The notes under the pieces: generated by a model
What the model saw: only the letters and a program-made list of their open reading frames with translations
What the model was told of the DNA's origin: nothing
The model's database searches: none
Position numbers and translations under genes: made by a program
Shown here: positions 1 through 8,102 of the stretch, in pieces
Layout of the letters: each line of letters begins with the position of its first letter
Numbering within the stretch: position 1 is the stretch's first letter
Assembly (NCBI RefSeq): GCF_004355005.1
Contig: NZ_SMSJ01000010.1
Location: 1-64,000, forward strand
DNA length: 64,000 bases
From: Dankookia rubra
GTDB lineage: Bacteria > Pseudomonadota > Alphaproteobacteria > Acetobacterales > Acetobacteraceae
Reading direction: 5' to 3'

Positions 1-441
1 AGCCCCAGGGGCCGCCCCGGCCATGGCCGGCGGATCGGCGGAAGGCGCCGCGCCAGCCGCGCCCAGCAGCGCGGCGCCCGGGACCGCGCCGGCGGCCGCG
101 GCCGTCAGGGGGAGGACGGTGGGTTGAAGGATTTGCGGTCCCGCGCCGGGCGGCGCTGGCGGCGCATCCTCCGCCGGCTCGGCCGCCGCGGCATCGGGTG
201 CCGCTGGCGCCTTGTCGCTCGCCAGCCGCGCCAGGGTGCCGGCGAAGCCCCTGTCGGGGGATGCGGCGTCGCGCGCCGCGGCGGCGGGCGGGGTTGCGTC
301 CGGCAGGCCCGGGGCAGGGACGTCTCGGGCATGCAGGCGCCGGGCAGGGTGGGACTGGGCAGCCCGGGACTGGACAGTCTGGGACTGGACAGGCGGGGGC
401 CGGGCGGTCCGGGGCTTGGCGGGCAATGGCTGGGCATCCAT
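1..441 (-). CDS. Pro/Ala-rich protein, N-terminal part only (probable flagellar hook-length control protein FliK)
   Basis: An open minus-strand frame starts with ATG at 441 and stays open to the window edge (147 codons, incomplete). The product is rich in Ala and Pro, with segments such as GTLARLASDKAPAAP and GPQILQPTVLPLT. The preceding in-frame stop is near 597. FliK N-termini have this low-complexity composition and fliK is often next to hook genes; the divergent position beside flgE fits. No diagnostic FliK C-terminal domain is inside the window, so the name is an inference from composition and context. A short repeat of GGGACTGG units near 351-390 encodes the VQSQTVQSRAAQS stretch. The start codon is uncertain. 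Confidence 0.45.
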   Translation of the reverse strand, partial: MDAQPLPAKPRTARPPPVQSQTVQSRAAQSHPARRLHARDVPAPGLPDATPPAAAARDAASPDRGFAGTLARLASDKAPAAPDAAAAEPAEDAPPAPPGAGPQILQPTVLPLTAAAAGAVPGAALLGAAGAAPSADPPAMAGAAPGA

Positions 442-563
442 GCCGCCCCGGTTGCGAGCGGCGTTCCACCCCGTGCCGGCCGAACTCCGGCAAGCCCGGC
501 CGGCCACCCGGCAAGCCCTGCCGCCCCGCCGGCAAGCGGCGCCGGTCGCCCTTCGCCGAATCC

Positions 564-579
564 TGGCACGGTCGCTGCA
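564..579 (+). promoter_or_regulatory. Sigma-54 (RpoN) type promoter of flgE
   Basis: The sequence TGGCACGGTCGCTGCA matches the sigma-54 consensus TGGCACG-N4-TTGCA with one mismatch and the correct -24/-12 spacing. It lies about 70 bp upstream of the flgE start codon. Hook genes are classic sigma-54 targets in Caulobacter, and rpoN is present in this window. A FlbD-type enhancer site was not identified. Confidence 0.7.
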
Positions 580-651
580 ACCACGCCGCCGCAATCACCC
601 CGGCCAGGTCCCCCGCGGCCCGGTCACCCTTCGTCGCCGGAGCTTTCCCGC

Positions 652-1956
652 ATGTCCCTCTTCGGCTCTCTCACCGCCGCCATCAGCGGCCTCACCGCGC
701 AGAGCAAGGCGCTCGGCGACATCTCGGACAACGTCGCGAACAGCCAGACCATCGGCTACAAGCGCGTCGACACGAATTTCGTCTCCTACATCACCCAGTC
801 GAATGCCACGGTGAACGAGCCCGGCGCGGTCATCGCCCGGCCCAACTACACCAACGCCGTCCAGGGCACGATCGAGCAGGCGGAGCAGCCGCTGGCCATG
901 GCGATCGGCGGCCAGGGCTTCTTCAGCGTGGCACTCGCCAAGGGCACCACCAACGGCCAGCCGGTGTTCGACGAGCGGCAGTTCTTCACCCGGGCCGGCG
1001 ACGTCGCGCTCGACAAGGACGGCTACCTGGTCAACGGCGCCGGCTACTACCTGCAGGGCTGGCCGTCGGATGCCGCCGGCAATCCGGACCGCACCATCCT
1101 CAACCCCATCCGGCTGAACCAGCAGGTCTTCAATCCGGTCGCCACCACCAGGATCGACCTGGCCGCCAACCTGCCGGCGGATGCGACGACCACGCCGGTC
1201 ACCACCCAGGCGCAGGTCTATGACAGCCTCGGCCGGCTGCACACGGTCAACCTGAGCTTCACCAGTGCCGGCACCAATTCCTGGACCCTGGGGCTGAACG
1301 CGCCGGACGACATCAACAGCGCCGCGCGCGGCACGGTCGGGCTGCATTTCGGCACCGGTGCCACGCCAGCGGTGACGGATGGCACGATCGGCACCTTCAC
1401 CAATGCCACCGGCTCCGTCACCCTGCCCGGCACCAGCGCCACCGGCGACCCCGCCACCATCAGCTTCACCGCGGATTTCGGCCAAGGGGCGCAGACGGTG
1501 CAGCTGGCGCTCGGCAAGTTCGGCCTGGCGCAGGGGCTGACACAGTATTCCGGCACCGAATTCTCGGTCCGCAACAACGCCCAGGACGGCGTGCCGCTCG
1601 GCGCCTATTCCGGCCTATCGATCCGCGGCAACGGCGACGTCGCGGTGAACTACGACAACGGCCAGAGCCGCGTCATCGCCCGCGTCCCGCTGGTCGCCTT
1701 CAACGACCCGGAGAAGCTGCAGCGCCTCGACGGCCAGGCCTTCATGCGGACGCCCGAAAGCGGCGAGGCGCGGGTCACCGATGCCGCCTCGAACGGCGTC
1801 GGCAAGCTGGTCACCGGCTCGATCGAGCGGTCGAACGTCGACATCGCCACCGAGTTCACCAAGCTGATCGTCGCCCAGCGCGCCTATTCCGCCAACACCA
1901 AGGTGGTGTCGGCGACGGATGAGCTGCTGCAGGACACGATCAACATGCGCCGCTGA
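652..1956 (+). CDS. flgE: Flagellar hook protein FlgE
   Basis: This is the structural subunit of the flagellar hook, assembled outside the cell by the flagellar export apparatus. The 434-residue product opens with the rod/hook/axial motif (SGLTAQSKALGDISDNVANS then TIGYKRVDTNF) and closes with the matching C-terminal helix (SNVDIATEFTKLIVAQRAYS), which together form the D0/D1 coiled-coil core. The Gly/Thr-rich middle is the surface-exposed hook domain. The reading frame remains open far upstream, but that extension is Arg/Pro-rich and unlike any hook protein; ATG 652, preceded by GGAG, gives the canonical N-terminus. It is the first gene of a flgE-flgK-flgL run behind a sigma-54-type promoter. 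Confidence 0.95.
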   Translation: MSLFGSLTAAISGLTAQSKALGDISDNVANSQTIGYKRVDTNFVSYITQSNATVNEPGAVIARPNYTNAVQGTIEQAEQPLAMAIGGQGFFSVALAKGTTNGQPVFDERQFFTRAGDVALDKDGYLVNGAGYYLQGWPSDAAGNPDRTILNPIRLNQQVFNPVATTRIDLAANLPADATTTPVTTQAQVYDSLGRLHTVNLSFTSAGTNSWTLGLNAPDDINSAARGTVGLHFGTGATPAVTDGTIGTFTNATGSVTLPGTSATGDPATISFTADFGQGAQTVQLALGKFGLAQGLTQYSGTEFSVRNNAQDGVPLGAYSGLSIRGNGDVAVNYDNGQSRVIARVPLVAFNDPEKLQRLDGQAFMRTPESGEARVTDAASNGVGKLVTGSIERSNVDIATEFTKLIVAQRAYSANTKVVSATDELLQDTINMRR

Positions 1957-1979
1957 GCCGGGCCCGGGGATAGCCCGCC

Positions 1980-3500
1980 ATGAGCCTCGACTCCGCCCTG
2001 CTGATCGCCCGCAGCGGCCTCGCCGCCGTGCAGCGTGGCCTGGCGCAGGCCTCGCAGAACGTCGCCAATGCCGACACGCCCGGCTACACGCGGAAGACCG
2101 TGCCGCAGCAGGCGGTCACGGTCGGCGACAGCCCGGCCGGGCTGCGCAGCGCCGAGGCGGCGCGTGCCGTCGATGCCGCGCTGCTGGCACGGCTCGATGC
2201 CAGTCGCGCCGGCAGCGCCGCCGCCGCGTTGCGGGAAACGCTGCTGACCGGCATCGAGCAGGCGCATGGCGACAGCGGCCAGACCCTGGCCGACGGGCTG
2301 GCCGACCTCCACACCCGCTTCCTCGCGCTGCGCGCCGCACCGGCCGATGCCGGCAAGCAGCAGGCGGCGGCCGCCGCGGCGGAGACCCTGGCGGGGCGGC
2401 TGAACGGCGTCTCGCAGGCGATCGGCACGGCGCGGCAGCAGGCGCAGGATGCGATCGTGGCCGAGGTGAAGACCGCCAATGCGGCGCTGCGCGAGGTCGC
2501 CACGCTGACCCTGGCGCTGCAGCGCGGCGCCGATGGCGATGCCGCGGCGCTCGAGGACCGGCGCGACGCGGCGATCGCCACCCTGTCGGAAAGCCTCGGC
2601 GTGCAGGCGGTGAAGCGGGCCGGCGGCGACCTGCTGCTGGTGGCCAAGGGCGGCATCGTGCTGCCGCTCGACCCCGGCCGCGACCAGTTCTCGACCGCGG
2701 AGGCTGCGGTGCAGCCGGCCAGCCTGTCGGGCGCCGGCGGCACCCTGCCGGGCGTCACGCTGAACGGGCTCGACATCACCGGCCAGGTCTCCGGCGGCCG
2801 GCTGGGCGAGGCGATCGCGCTGCGCGACCGCACCCTGCCGCGCTACCAGGCGGAGGCCGACGTGCTGGCCAGCAACCTCGCGGCCCGGCTGGACGGGGAG
2901 GGGCTGCGGCTCTTCACCGATGCCGACGGGACCAGCCTGCCGGATCCGGCGCAGCCCTATGCCGGCGGCGCGCAGGTCGGCTTCGCCGGACGCATCCGGG
3001 TGAACCCGGCCATCGCCGCCAACCCGGCCCTGCTGCGCGACGGCACCCGGGCGGTGGCGGGCAGCGCCGGCGGGCCGACCGCCTTCGTGCCGAACCCGGC
3101 AGGCGGGCCGGCCGGCTTCACCACGCTGCTCGACCGCGTGCTGGACTTCGCCTTCGGGGCGGAGGCCGCCGCCGGCCAGCCCTGGCCGGGCATCGCCACC
3201 GCCGGGCTCGGGCCGGACGGCACCCTGGCCTCCCCCTTCACCGCGCCGGCGACGCTCGAGTCCTATGCCGGGCGCATCACCGCCGCGCAGGCCGGCGACC
3301 GCGCCGCGGCGACCGTGGCCAAGGACCAGGCGACGGCGCTGGGCGCGGCGCTCGAGGCCCGCTTCGGCCGCCAGTCCGGCGTCGATACCGATGCCGAGAT
3401 GGCCGGCATCGTCGCGCTGCAGAATGCCTATGCCGCCAATGCCAAGGTGCTCGGCACGGTGCAGGCGCTGTTCGACACCCTGCTTGGCGCGGTGAGGTAA
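1980..3500 (+). CDS. flgK: Flagellar hook-associated protein 1, FlgK
   Basis: FlgK is the first junction protein between hook and filament. The 506-residue product has the N-terminal axial motif (SQNVANADTPGYTRK, residues about 22-36) and the FlgK C-terminal segment (MAGIVALQNAYAANAKVLGT). The middle is Ala-rich, with long predicted helices. It begins 23 bp after flgE and ends 12 bp before flgL, so the three are very probably one transcript. Length is within the usual FlgK range. Confidence 0.93.
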   Translation: MSLDSALLIARSGLAAVQRGLAQASQNVANADTPGYTRKTVPQQAVTVGDSPAGLRSAEAARAVDAALLARLDASRAGSAAAALRETLLTGIEQAHGDSGQTLADGLADLHTRFLALRAAPADAGKQQAAAAAAETLAGRLNGVSQAIGTARQQAQDAIVAEVKTANAALREVATLTLALQRGADGDAAALEDRRDAAIATLSESLGVQAVKRAGGDLLLVAKGGIVLPLDPGRDQFSTAEAAVQPASLSGAGGTLPGVTLNGLDITGQVSGGRLGEAIALRDRTLPRYQAEADVLASNLAARLDGEGLRLFTDADGTSLPDPAQPYAGGAQVGFAGRIRVNPAIAANPALLRDGTRAVAGSAGGPTAFVPNPAGGPAGFTTLLDRVLDFAFGAEAAAGQPWPGIATAGLGPDGTLASPFTAPATLESYAGRITAAQAGDRAAATVAKDQATALGAALEARFGRQSGVDTDAEMAGIVALQNAYAANAKVLGTVQALFDTLLGAVR

Positions 3501-3512
3501 GGGGATGGGCCG

Positions 3513-4580
3513 ATGACCTCGATCAGCCTCCTCGGCCGGCTGGAAGCCGACAGCGCCGCGCTGCGCCTGCGGCTCGAGGGGCTGACCCGCCAGGCCTCGA
3601 CCGGGCGGCGGACCGATGCGATCGGCGACCTGGCGCCGCAGTTGCCGCGGGCGCTGACGCTGCGCGGCGAGATCGTCCGGCGCGAGGCCTATGGCAGCGC
3701 GATCGGCGAGGCGCTGGGCCGCACCGCCGCCACCGGGACGGCGCTGCAGCGGCTGGCCTCGATCGCCGGCGAATTCGCCGGTGGCGTGGCGATGAAGCTC
3801 GACCCGAACGACACCGGCTCGCTCGCCCTGGTCGCCTCCCGTGCCAGGGCGGCGATGGTCGAGGTCGGGCAGTTGCTGAACAGCCAGAGCAACGGCGAAT
3901 ACCTGTTCGGCGGGTCCGACTTCGCCAACCCGCCGGTCCCGGACCCGGAAGGCCTGCCGGCCTCCGGCATGGCGCGGCAGGTGGCCGGCGCGGTGGCGAC
4001 GCTCGGCGGCGGCAATGCGGCGGCGGTCGCGGCGGCGACGAAGGCGGCGGCGATGGACGACAGCGCCGGGGTGACGCCCTTCTCCGCGTTCCTCTCCGAC
4101 CCGGCCGGCGGCCTGGCCGAGCCGCGGCGGAGCGTGCCGGCGGGGGATGGTCAGGCGATGGCCTATGGCGTCCCGGCCAACCGCAACGGCGCGGTGGCCT
4201 CGACCGGGGAGACCACCGGGTCCTGGGCGCGCGACCTGCTGCGCGGCCTGGCCAGCATCGCCGCGCTGGGCCCGGCCCAGGCCGCCGCGCCAACCGATTT
4301 CCGTGCCCTGGCGGATACCATCCGGCAGGGGCTGAGGAGCGCGGCGAACGGCCTGGCCGACGAGCAGGGCGCGCTCGGCCTGGCGGAGCAGCGGCTGCAG
4401 GCGGCGCAGGCGCGGCACGCCACCGTCACGGATACGCTGAAGGCACAACTTGCCGATGTCGAGGAGGTCGACCTTGCAGCCACCCTCACCCGCCTGCAGG
4501 CGACGCGAACCGCCCTGGAGGCGAGCTATACGGCGCTCGGCAATCTCGGCCGGCTGAGCCTGACCTCCTATCTCCGCTGA
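3513..4580 (+). CDS. flgL: Flagellar hook-associated protein 3, FlgL (flagellin-like)
   Basis: FlgL is the second hook-filament junction protein and is related to flagellin. The 355-residue product has an N-terminal flagellin-like helix region, the segment SQSNGEYLFGGSDFANPPV (about residues 125-145) typical of FlgL/flagellin D1, and a C-terminal helix ending ASYTALGNLGRLSLTSYL. It directly follows flgK, which separates it from a true flagellin gene; no fliC-like flagellin is in the window. Confidence 0.9.
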   Translation: MTSISLLGRLEADSAALRLRLEGLTRQASTGRRTDAIGDLAPQLPRALTLRGEIVRREAYGSAIGEALGRTAATGTALQRLASIAGEFAGGVAMKLDPNDTGSLALVASRARAAMVEVGQLLNSQSNGEYLFGGSDFANPPVPDPEGLPASGMARQVAGAVATLGGGNAAAVAAATKAAAMDDSAGVTPFSAFLSDPAGGLAEPRRSVPAGDGQAMAYGVPANRNGAVASTGETTGSWARDLLRGLASIAALGPAQAAAPTDFRALADTIRQGLRSAANGLADEQGALGLAEQRLQAAQARHATVTDTLKAQLADVEEVDLAATLTRLQATRTALEASYTALGNLGRLSLTSYLR

Positions 4581-4657
4581 CCGCGCCGCGGTTCAGGGAC
4601 CGTTAAACGCAACCTGCGACGTTTCGCGGATTGCGCGCAGCGATAAAAGGAAGATGC

Positions 4658-5080
4658 ATGTCCACGCTGGTGCTCGAGTTACGCCAGGGCGATCTGATGG
4701 TGGTGAACGGGGCGCCGATCCGCTTCCGCAATCGCGCGCGCATCGAGCTCGCGGCCAAGGCGCGCTTCCTGTTCGGCAAGCAGATCATGGCGCCGGAGAC
4801 GGCGACCACCCCGGCGCGGCGGATCTATTTCGCCCTGCAGACCGCCTATATCGGCAACGACGAGGAACGGCCCGGCGGCCTGGTCGCGGCGCGCGGCCTG
4901 ATCACCGATTTCCAGGAGGCGACGACCTCCGCCACCGTGCGGGAGATGCTGGGCCAGGCGCTCGCTTTCGCTGAGGTGGATGACTGCTACCAGGCGCTGA
5001 AGCTGGCGCGCCGGGTGATGCGGCATGAGGAGGAGGTGCTGGGGCTGATGCCGCCGGCGCCGCCGCGGGCCGAGGCCTGA
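4658..5080 (+). CDS. flbT: Flagellin post-transcriptional regulator FlbT
   Basis: FlbT binds the 5' end of flagellin mRNA in Caulobacter and relatives and couples flagellin synthesis to hook completion. The 140-residue product begins MSTLVLELRQGDLMVVNGAP and contains the family-typical LAAKARFLFGKQIMAPE and AYIGNDEE segments. The chosen ATG is preceded by AAAGGAAG; an upstream in-frame TTG at 4631 would add nine residues with no clear ribosome site. The usual partner flaF is not next to it here. A gap of 77 bp separates it from flgL. Confidence 0.9.
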   Translation: MSTLVLELRQGDLMVVNGAPIRFRNRARIELAAKARFLFGKQIMAPETATTPARRIYFALQTAYIGNDEERPGGLVAARGLITDFQEATTSATVREMLGQALAFAEVDDCYQALKLARRVMRHEEEVLGLMPPAPPRAEA

Positions 5081-5228
5081 GGGACGATCGCGGCCTGCGT
5101 CCCGGCCTGAACCCGGCGCCGTCGCGGCCCCGCCTGGTGTCCGAAGCGGATCCATGCCTCCGGGCCTTCGCGGCCTCCCGCGACAGGCCCTGAACGCGGA
5201 AAGAGGGGGCGGCGCCGGGCCGCCGGCG

Positions 5229-5618
5229 TCAGCCCCGGTCGGGCCGCGCCGGGGCGGCTGGGGCGGCAACCTGCGGGGCCGCCTTGGCCGCCGTATCGGC
5301 GGCCAGGCGTGCCGCCATCTGCGCCTCCATCCCGGCGCCCGGCTTCGGCGGCGGCGGGGTCGGTTCCGGCCTGCCGCGGGCGGAGCGATAGGCGGCCAAC
5401 TCGCGCTCGGTCGGCAGGGTCGCGGTGCGGCCGGATCGGTCGCGGAACTCCAGCACCACCAGCCCCAGCGCCGGATCGAGCCGCAGCGACGGGTTCGGCA
5501 GGCCGGGCGAGGCTGCCTCGGGCCTGCCGGCAGGCTCGTATGCCGCGGCCCTCGGCGGGGCGGCTTCGCTGGGAGGATCCGCCCCGCGCGGCGGGGGGAG
5601 GGGGCTGAGCGAGTTCAT
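5229..5618 (-). CDS. Small hypothetical protein at the flagellar locus
   Basis: This is a 129-residue protein with a Pro/Ala-rich N-terminal half, a short ordered core (LRLDPALGLVVLEFRDRSGR then TATLPTERELAAY) and an Ala/Pro-rich tail. The core, a beta-hairpin-like LVVLEFRD segment followed by a helix, resembles the small FlaG-like proteins found beside flagellar genes, but the match is too short to name it. It is encoded opposite to flbT and converges on it. Codon use in the core is normal for the window, which is why I prefer this short frame over the longer overlapping ones. Confidence 0.6.
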   Translation of the reverse strand: MNSLSPLPPPRGADPPSEAAPPRAAAYEPAGRPEAASPGLPNPSLRLDPALGLVVLEFRDRSGRTATLPTERELAAYRSARGRPEPTPPPPKPGAGMEAQMAARLAADTAAKAAPQVAAPAAPARPDRG

Positions 5619-5717
5619 GATCGGGCCGTCCCGATTTTCGAGACAAAGGCTGAAGGAAGCCTGAATCCGGCCCGACCGGTTTGACGGATCGGGCCGCCGG
5701 CGCGAAGGTCGGGCGCC

Positions 5718-6752
5718 TTGCGGACCCTCCCGACCCAGCTCCTCACCACCGGAAGCGCCGCCCTCGGCGGCGGCCTGCTGGCGCTGCTGCACCTGCCGCT
5801 CGCCTGGATGATCGGCGCGATGGTGGCGACCGCGACGCTCGCCTGGCACCGGCCGGTGGCGGTGATCGGCTGGGCGCGGCCGGCCGGGCTGGTCTTCCTC
5901 GGCCTCGGGCTCGGCGCCACCTTCTCCGGCCCGGTGCTGGCGGCGGTCAGCGGCGCCCTGCCGGTGCTGCTGGCCGGCGGCGTCATCGCCATCGCCACCG
6001 GCTTCGTCGTGGCGCGGCTGTTCACCCGGCTGGCGGGAACGGATCCGCAGACCGGCTTCTTCTGCGCCGTCCCCGGCGGGGTGATCGTCATGGCCATGCT
6101 GGCGCAGGACGCCCGCGCCTCGGTCGCCACGGTGACGCTGGCGCAGACCATGCGGGTGCTGGTGGTGGTGCTGACCTTCCCGCCGCTGCTCGGCTGGCTG
6201 GCGCCGCACGGCGCCTTCGGCGAGTTCATGGCGACGCGGCAGCCGGTCTGGTGGCCGGGGCTGCTGGCGATGGCGGCGGGCGGCCTGGCCATGGCCTGGC
6301 CGCTGCGCCTGGCGGGCCTGGCCAATCCCTGGATGCTCGGCCCCTGCGGCGTGGCGATCGGCCTGGCGGCGACCGGGCACCTGCCGTCCGGCGTGCCGGC
6401 CGTGCTGCTCAACGCGGCGCAGGTGGCGATGGGCGCCTCGCTCGGGACGCGGCTGACCAAGAGCTTCCTGCTGACCTCGCGCCGGCTGGCGGTCGCCGCG
6501 GTGATCTCCTCGGTCGTGCTGTCCCTGCTGCTGACCCTGATCGCCTGGGGCATGGCGCGGCTGGCCGGGCTGCCGGTGCCGGCGTTGATCCTCGGCATGG
6601 CGCCGGGCGGGATGCCGGAGATGGCGCTGACGGCCAAGGCGCTGGAACTGGCGGTGCCGCTGGTGCTGGGCTTCCACCTGACCCGGACGGTGCTGTGCAA
6701 CCTGCTGGTCGGGCCGCTGCACCGGATGGGGCTGAAGCTCGGGCTGCTGTGA
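5718..6752 (+). CDS. AbrB-family integral membrane protein (duplicated AbrB module)
   Basis: The 344-residue polytopic protein has about ten hydrophobic helices arranged as two similar halves. Each half has a small-residue loop before the next helix: FFCAVPGGVIVMAMLAQ in the first and LGMAPGGMPEMALTAKALE in the second. This paired PGG motif is characteristic of the membrane AbrB family, sometimes labelled ammonia monooxygenase-like, which is thought to be a transporter; it is unrelated to the AbrB DNA-binding fold. The only suitable start is TTG at 5718, which places the first membrane helix near residue 10. Substrate is unknown. It stands alone on this strand. Confidence 0.8.
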   Translation: MRTLPTQLLTTGSAALGGGLLALLHLPLAWMIGAMVATATLAWHRPVAVIGWARPAGLVFLGLGLGATFSGPVLAAVSGALPVLLAGGVIAIATGFVVARLFTRLAGTDPQTGFFCAVPGGVIVMAMLAQDARASVATVTLAQTMRVLVVVLTFPPLLGWLAPHGAFGEFMATRQPVWWPGLLAMAAGGLAMAWPLRLAGLANPWMLGPCGVAIGLAATGHLPSGVPAVLLNAAQVAMGASLGTRLTKSFLLTSRRLAVAAVISSVVLSLLLTLIAWGMARLAGLPVPALILGMAPGGMPEMALTAKALELAVPLVLGFHLTRTVLCNLLVGPLHRMGLKLGLL

Positions 6753-6821
6753 GGCGATCGCCGACGAAGCGGATCCGCGCCTCCGCGCGGCAACCCGTCC
6801 TGCGGCGATCGATCCGGCCCG

Positions 6822-7493
6822 CTATTCCCGCCGCAGGATCCCGTCCAGCAGCCGGTCGGCCCAGGGCTGCGAGGTGAAGTCGCGCCGCAGCGCCGCCTCC
6901 TCGTAATCCTCCCTGACCCACTCGAGGAAAGGCTTCGGCGCCACCCGCGTCGCCGCCGCGTAGCGGGCGAAGAAGGCGTCGAGGATGCCGGTCTTGCCCT
7001 GGCGGATATGGCCGTGGCGCAGCGTGAGTTGCGCCATCGCCTGCCCGACCGGCCGGCCCTGCAGCAGCAGCCAGAGCCCGGCCGCGAGCCCGGTGCGGTC
7101 GGCGCCCGACTTGCAGTGGATCAGGATCGGCTCCGGCACGCTGGCGAAGACCTCCGCCAGGCGGAGGATGCGGTCCTTGTGCGGCGCGCCGCGGCTCTCG
7201 AAGGGCGCGTCCACATGCACCAGGCCGGCGGCGGCGGCGGCGGCGCGGCCGAGCCGGTCGGAGCCGCAATCCCGCCGCTCGCCGCGCAGGTTGATCACGG
7301 TCCGCAGGCCGAGCCGGTGCTGCGCGTCACGCAGTTGCCAGGGCAGCGGGTGATTGGACCGGTAGAGCCGGCCGCTCTCGACCACGCCCCAGTTGCGCCA
7401 GGAGACGCGGAGCAGGGCGTGGTCGACGAAGAGGCTGTTCAGCCAGGCGCGGCTGCCGGGCATGGCGGCGGCCCGGGTGGGGGTGGCGGACAT
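6822..7493 (-). CDS. Protein tyrosine / dual-specificity phosphatase family protein
   Basis: The 223-residue cytoplasmic protein carries the cysteine phosphatase P-loop HCKSGADRTG, with nucleophile Cys127 and Arg133, and the preceding TVINLRGER strand and WGVVESGRLYRSNHP region typical of DSP/PTP-like enzymes (as in the Siw14 and tyrosine-phosphatase families). The general acid is probably an Asp in the GLVHVDAPFESRG loop. The gene is solitary, convergent with the AbrB-type gene and divergent from the small stress-protein pair. The substrate, phosphoprotein or inositol pyrophosphate, cannot be told from sequence. Confidence 0.82.
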   Translation of the reverse strand: MSATPTRAAAMPGSRAWLNSLFVDHALLRVSWRNWGVVESGRLYRSNHPLPWQLRDAQHRLGLRTVINLRGERRDCGSDRLGRAAAAAAGLVHVDAPFESRGAPHKDRILRLAEVFASVPEPILIHCKSGADRTGLAAGLWLLLQGRPVGQAMAQLTLRHGHIRQGKTGILDAFFARYAAATRVAPKPFLEWVREDYEEAALRRDFTSQPWADRLLDGILRRE

Positions 7494-7542
7494 GCCGCCG
7501 GTATGGGGTGCGGAACGGTGGAAGGCCAGGGGACAAATATCG

Positions 7543-7568
7543 GGAACAGCGTGGGGCGGGGGCGCGTT
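7543..7568 (+). promoter_or_regulatory. EcfG-type general stress promoter
   Basis: GGAAC at 7543-7547 and CGTT at 7565-7568 are separated by 17 bases, matching the alphaproteobacterial EcfG consensus (GGAAC, about 17-18 bases, CGTT). It sits 35 bp upstream of the ATG at 7603. The cognate sigma factor, anti-sigma factor and PhyR are encoded at 24.5-26.9 kb. Confidence 0.6.
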
Positions 7569-7602
7569 CGCGACGGGTCACAGGCCAGGAAGAGGAACGC
7601 CC

Positions 7603-7806
7603 ATGTCGAAGGCCCACCTGCCGCCGGTCCCGCCGGCCGGCATCAGCCCGAAAGGTCCCGGCCCGCACCAGGACCATGCCGGGGACATGTCGGCCCAGGC
7701 CGCCGAGGCAACCAAGTCCGGCCGCGACCGCAACCTCGCGGAGCAGGGCCGGCAGGGCAACATCAAGCAGAACACCACCCACCAGGGCCACCAGCAGGAT
7801 CGCTGA
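7603..7806 (+). CDS. Small hydrophilic, probably disordered protein (stress-type)
   Basis: This 67-residue protein is nearly devoid of hydrophobic residues and rich in Gln, His, Gly and charged residues (for example EQGRQGNIKQNTTHQGHQQD). A ribosome-binding site AGGAAGAGGAA precedes the ATG. It is the first gene of a two-gene unit (next ATG two bases after its stop) behind an EcfG-type promoter. Small hydrophilic proteins of this kind are common members of alphaproteobacterial general stress regulons. The function is unknown; a protective, hydrophilin-like role is a guess. Confidence 0.7.
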   Translation: MSKAHLPPVPPAGISPKGPGPHQDHAGDMSAQAAEATKSGRDRNLAEQGRQGNIKQNTTHQGHQQDR

Positions 7807-7807
7807 G

Positions 7808-8017
7808 ATGAAGCAGCAACGCGGCGAGCACGAGGTGAAGCGCGACGAGGGCGGGCCCGGCAGCAGCCACCAGGGCGGCGGGCACGGCAGGGCGCATCGC
7901 GACCGGGACGACCACGGCCCGACCCCGGGCGAGGCGACCAATCCCGACCGAAGCCGGGTTTCCGGCGGCGGCGAGCGCGACCGGCACCACGTCCACGACC
8001 CGAGCAACAAGTCCTGA
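7808..8017 (+). CDS. Small hydrophilic His/Asp/Arg-rich protein
   Basis: This 69-residue, highly charged and probably unstructured protein has repeated His-Arg-Asp runs (HGRAHRDRDDHG, ERDRHHVHD). The ATG overlaps the spacing after the previous stop (TGAGATG), so the two small genes are translated as one unit and probably share the upstream EcfG-type promoter. The His/Asp richness could bind metal, but nothing in the sequence proves it. Confidence 0.68.
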   Translation: MKQQRGEHEVKRDEGGPGSSHQGGGHGRAHRDRDDHGPTPGEATNPDRSRVSGGGERDRHHVHDPSNKS

Positions 8018-8102
8018 CCGCGGCCGGGTCGCCTGTCGCGGAACCGTGAAGGAGTGCCTCCCGCCGCCGGTGCAAGCTGCGCCGGCAGGCAGGGAGGCGA
8101 CC

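Noticed and set aside
124-651. N-terminal extension of the flgE frame
   Set aside because: The extension is Arg/Pro/Gly-rich and unlike any hook protein. The hook motif and ribosome site place the start at 652, and the sigma-54 promoter lies inside the extension.
1884-4448. Very long minus-strand open frame opposite flgK and flgL
   Set aside because: It is Arg/Gln/Gly-rich, has no recognisable domain, and exists because codon position bias in GC-rich genes leaves antisense frames open. The plus-strand flagellar genes are clear.
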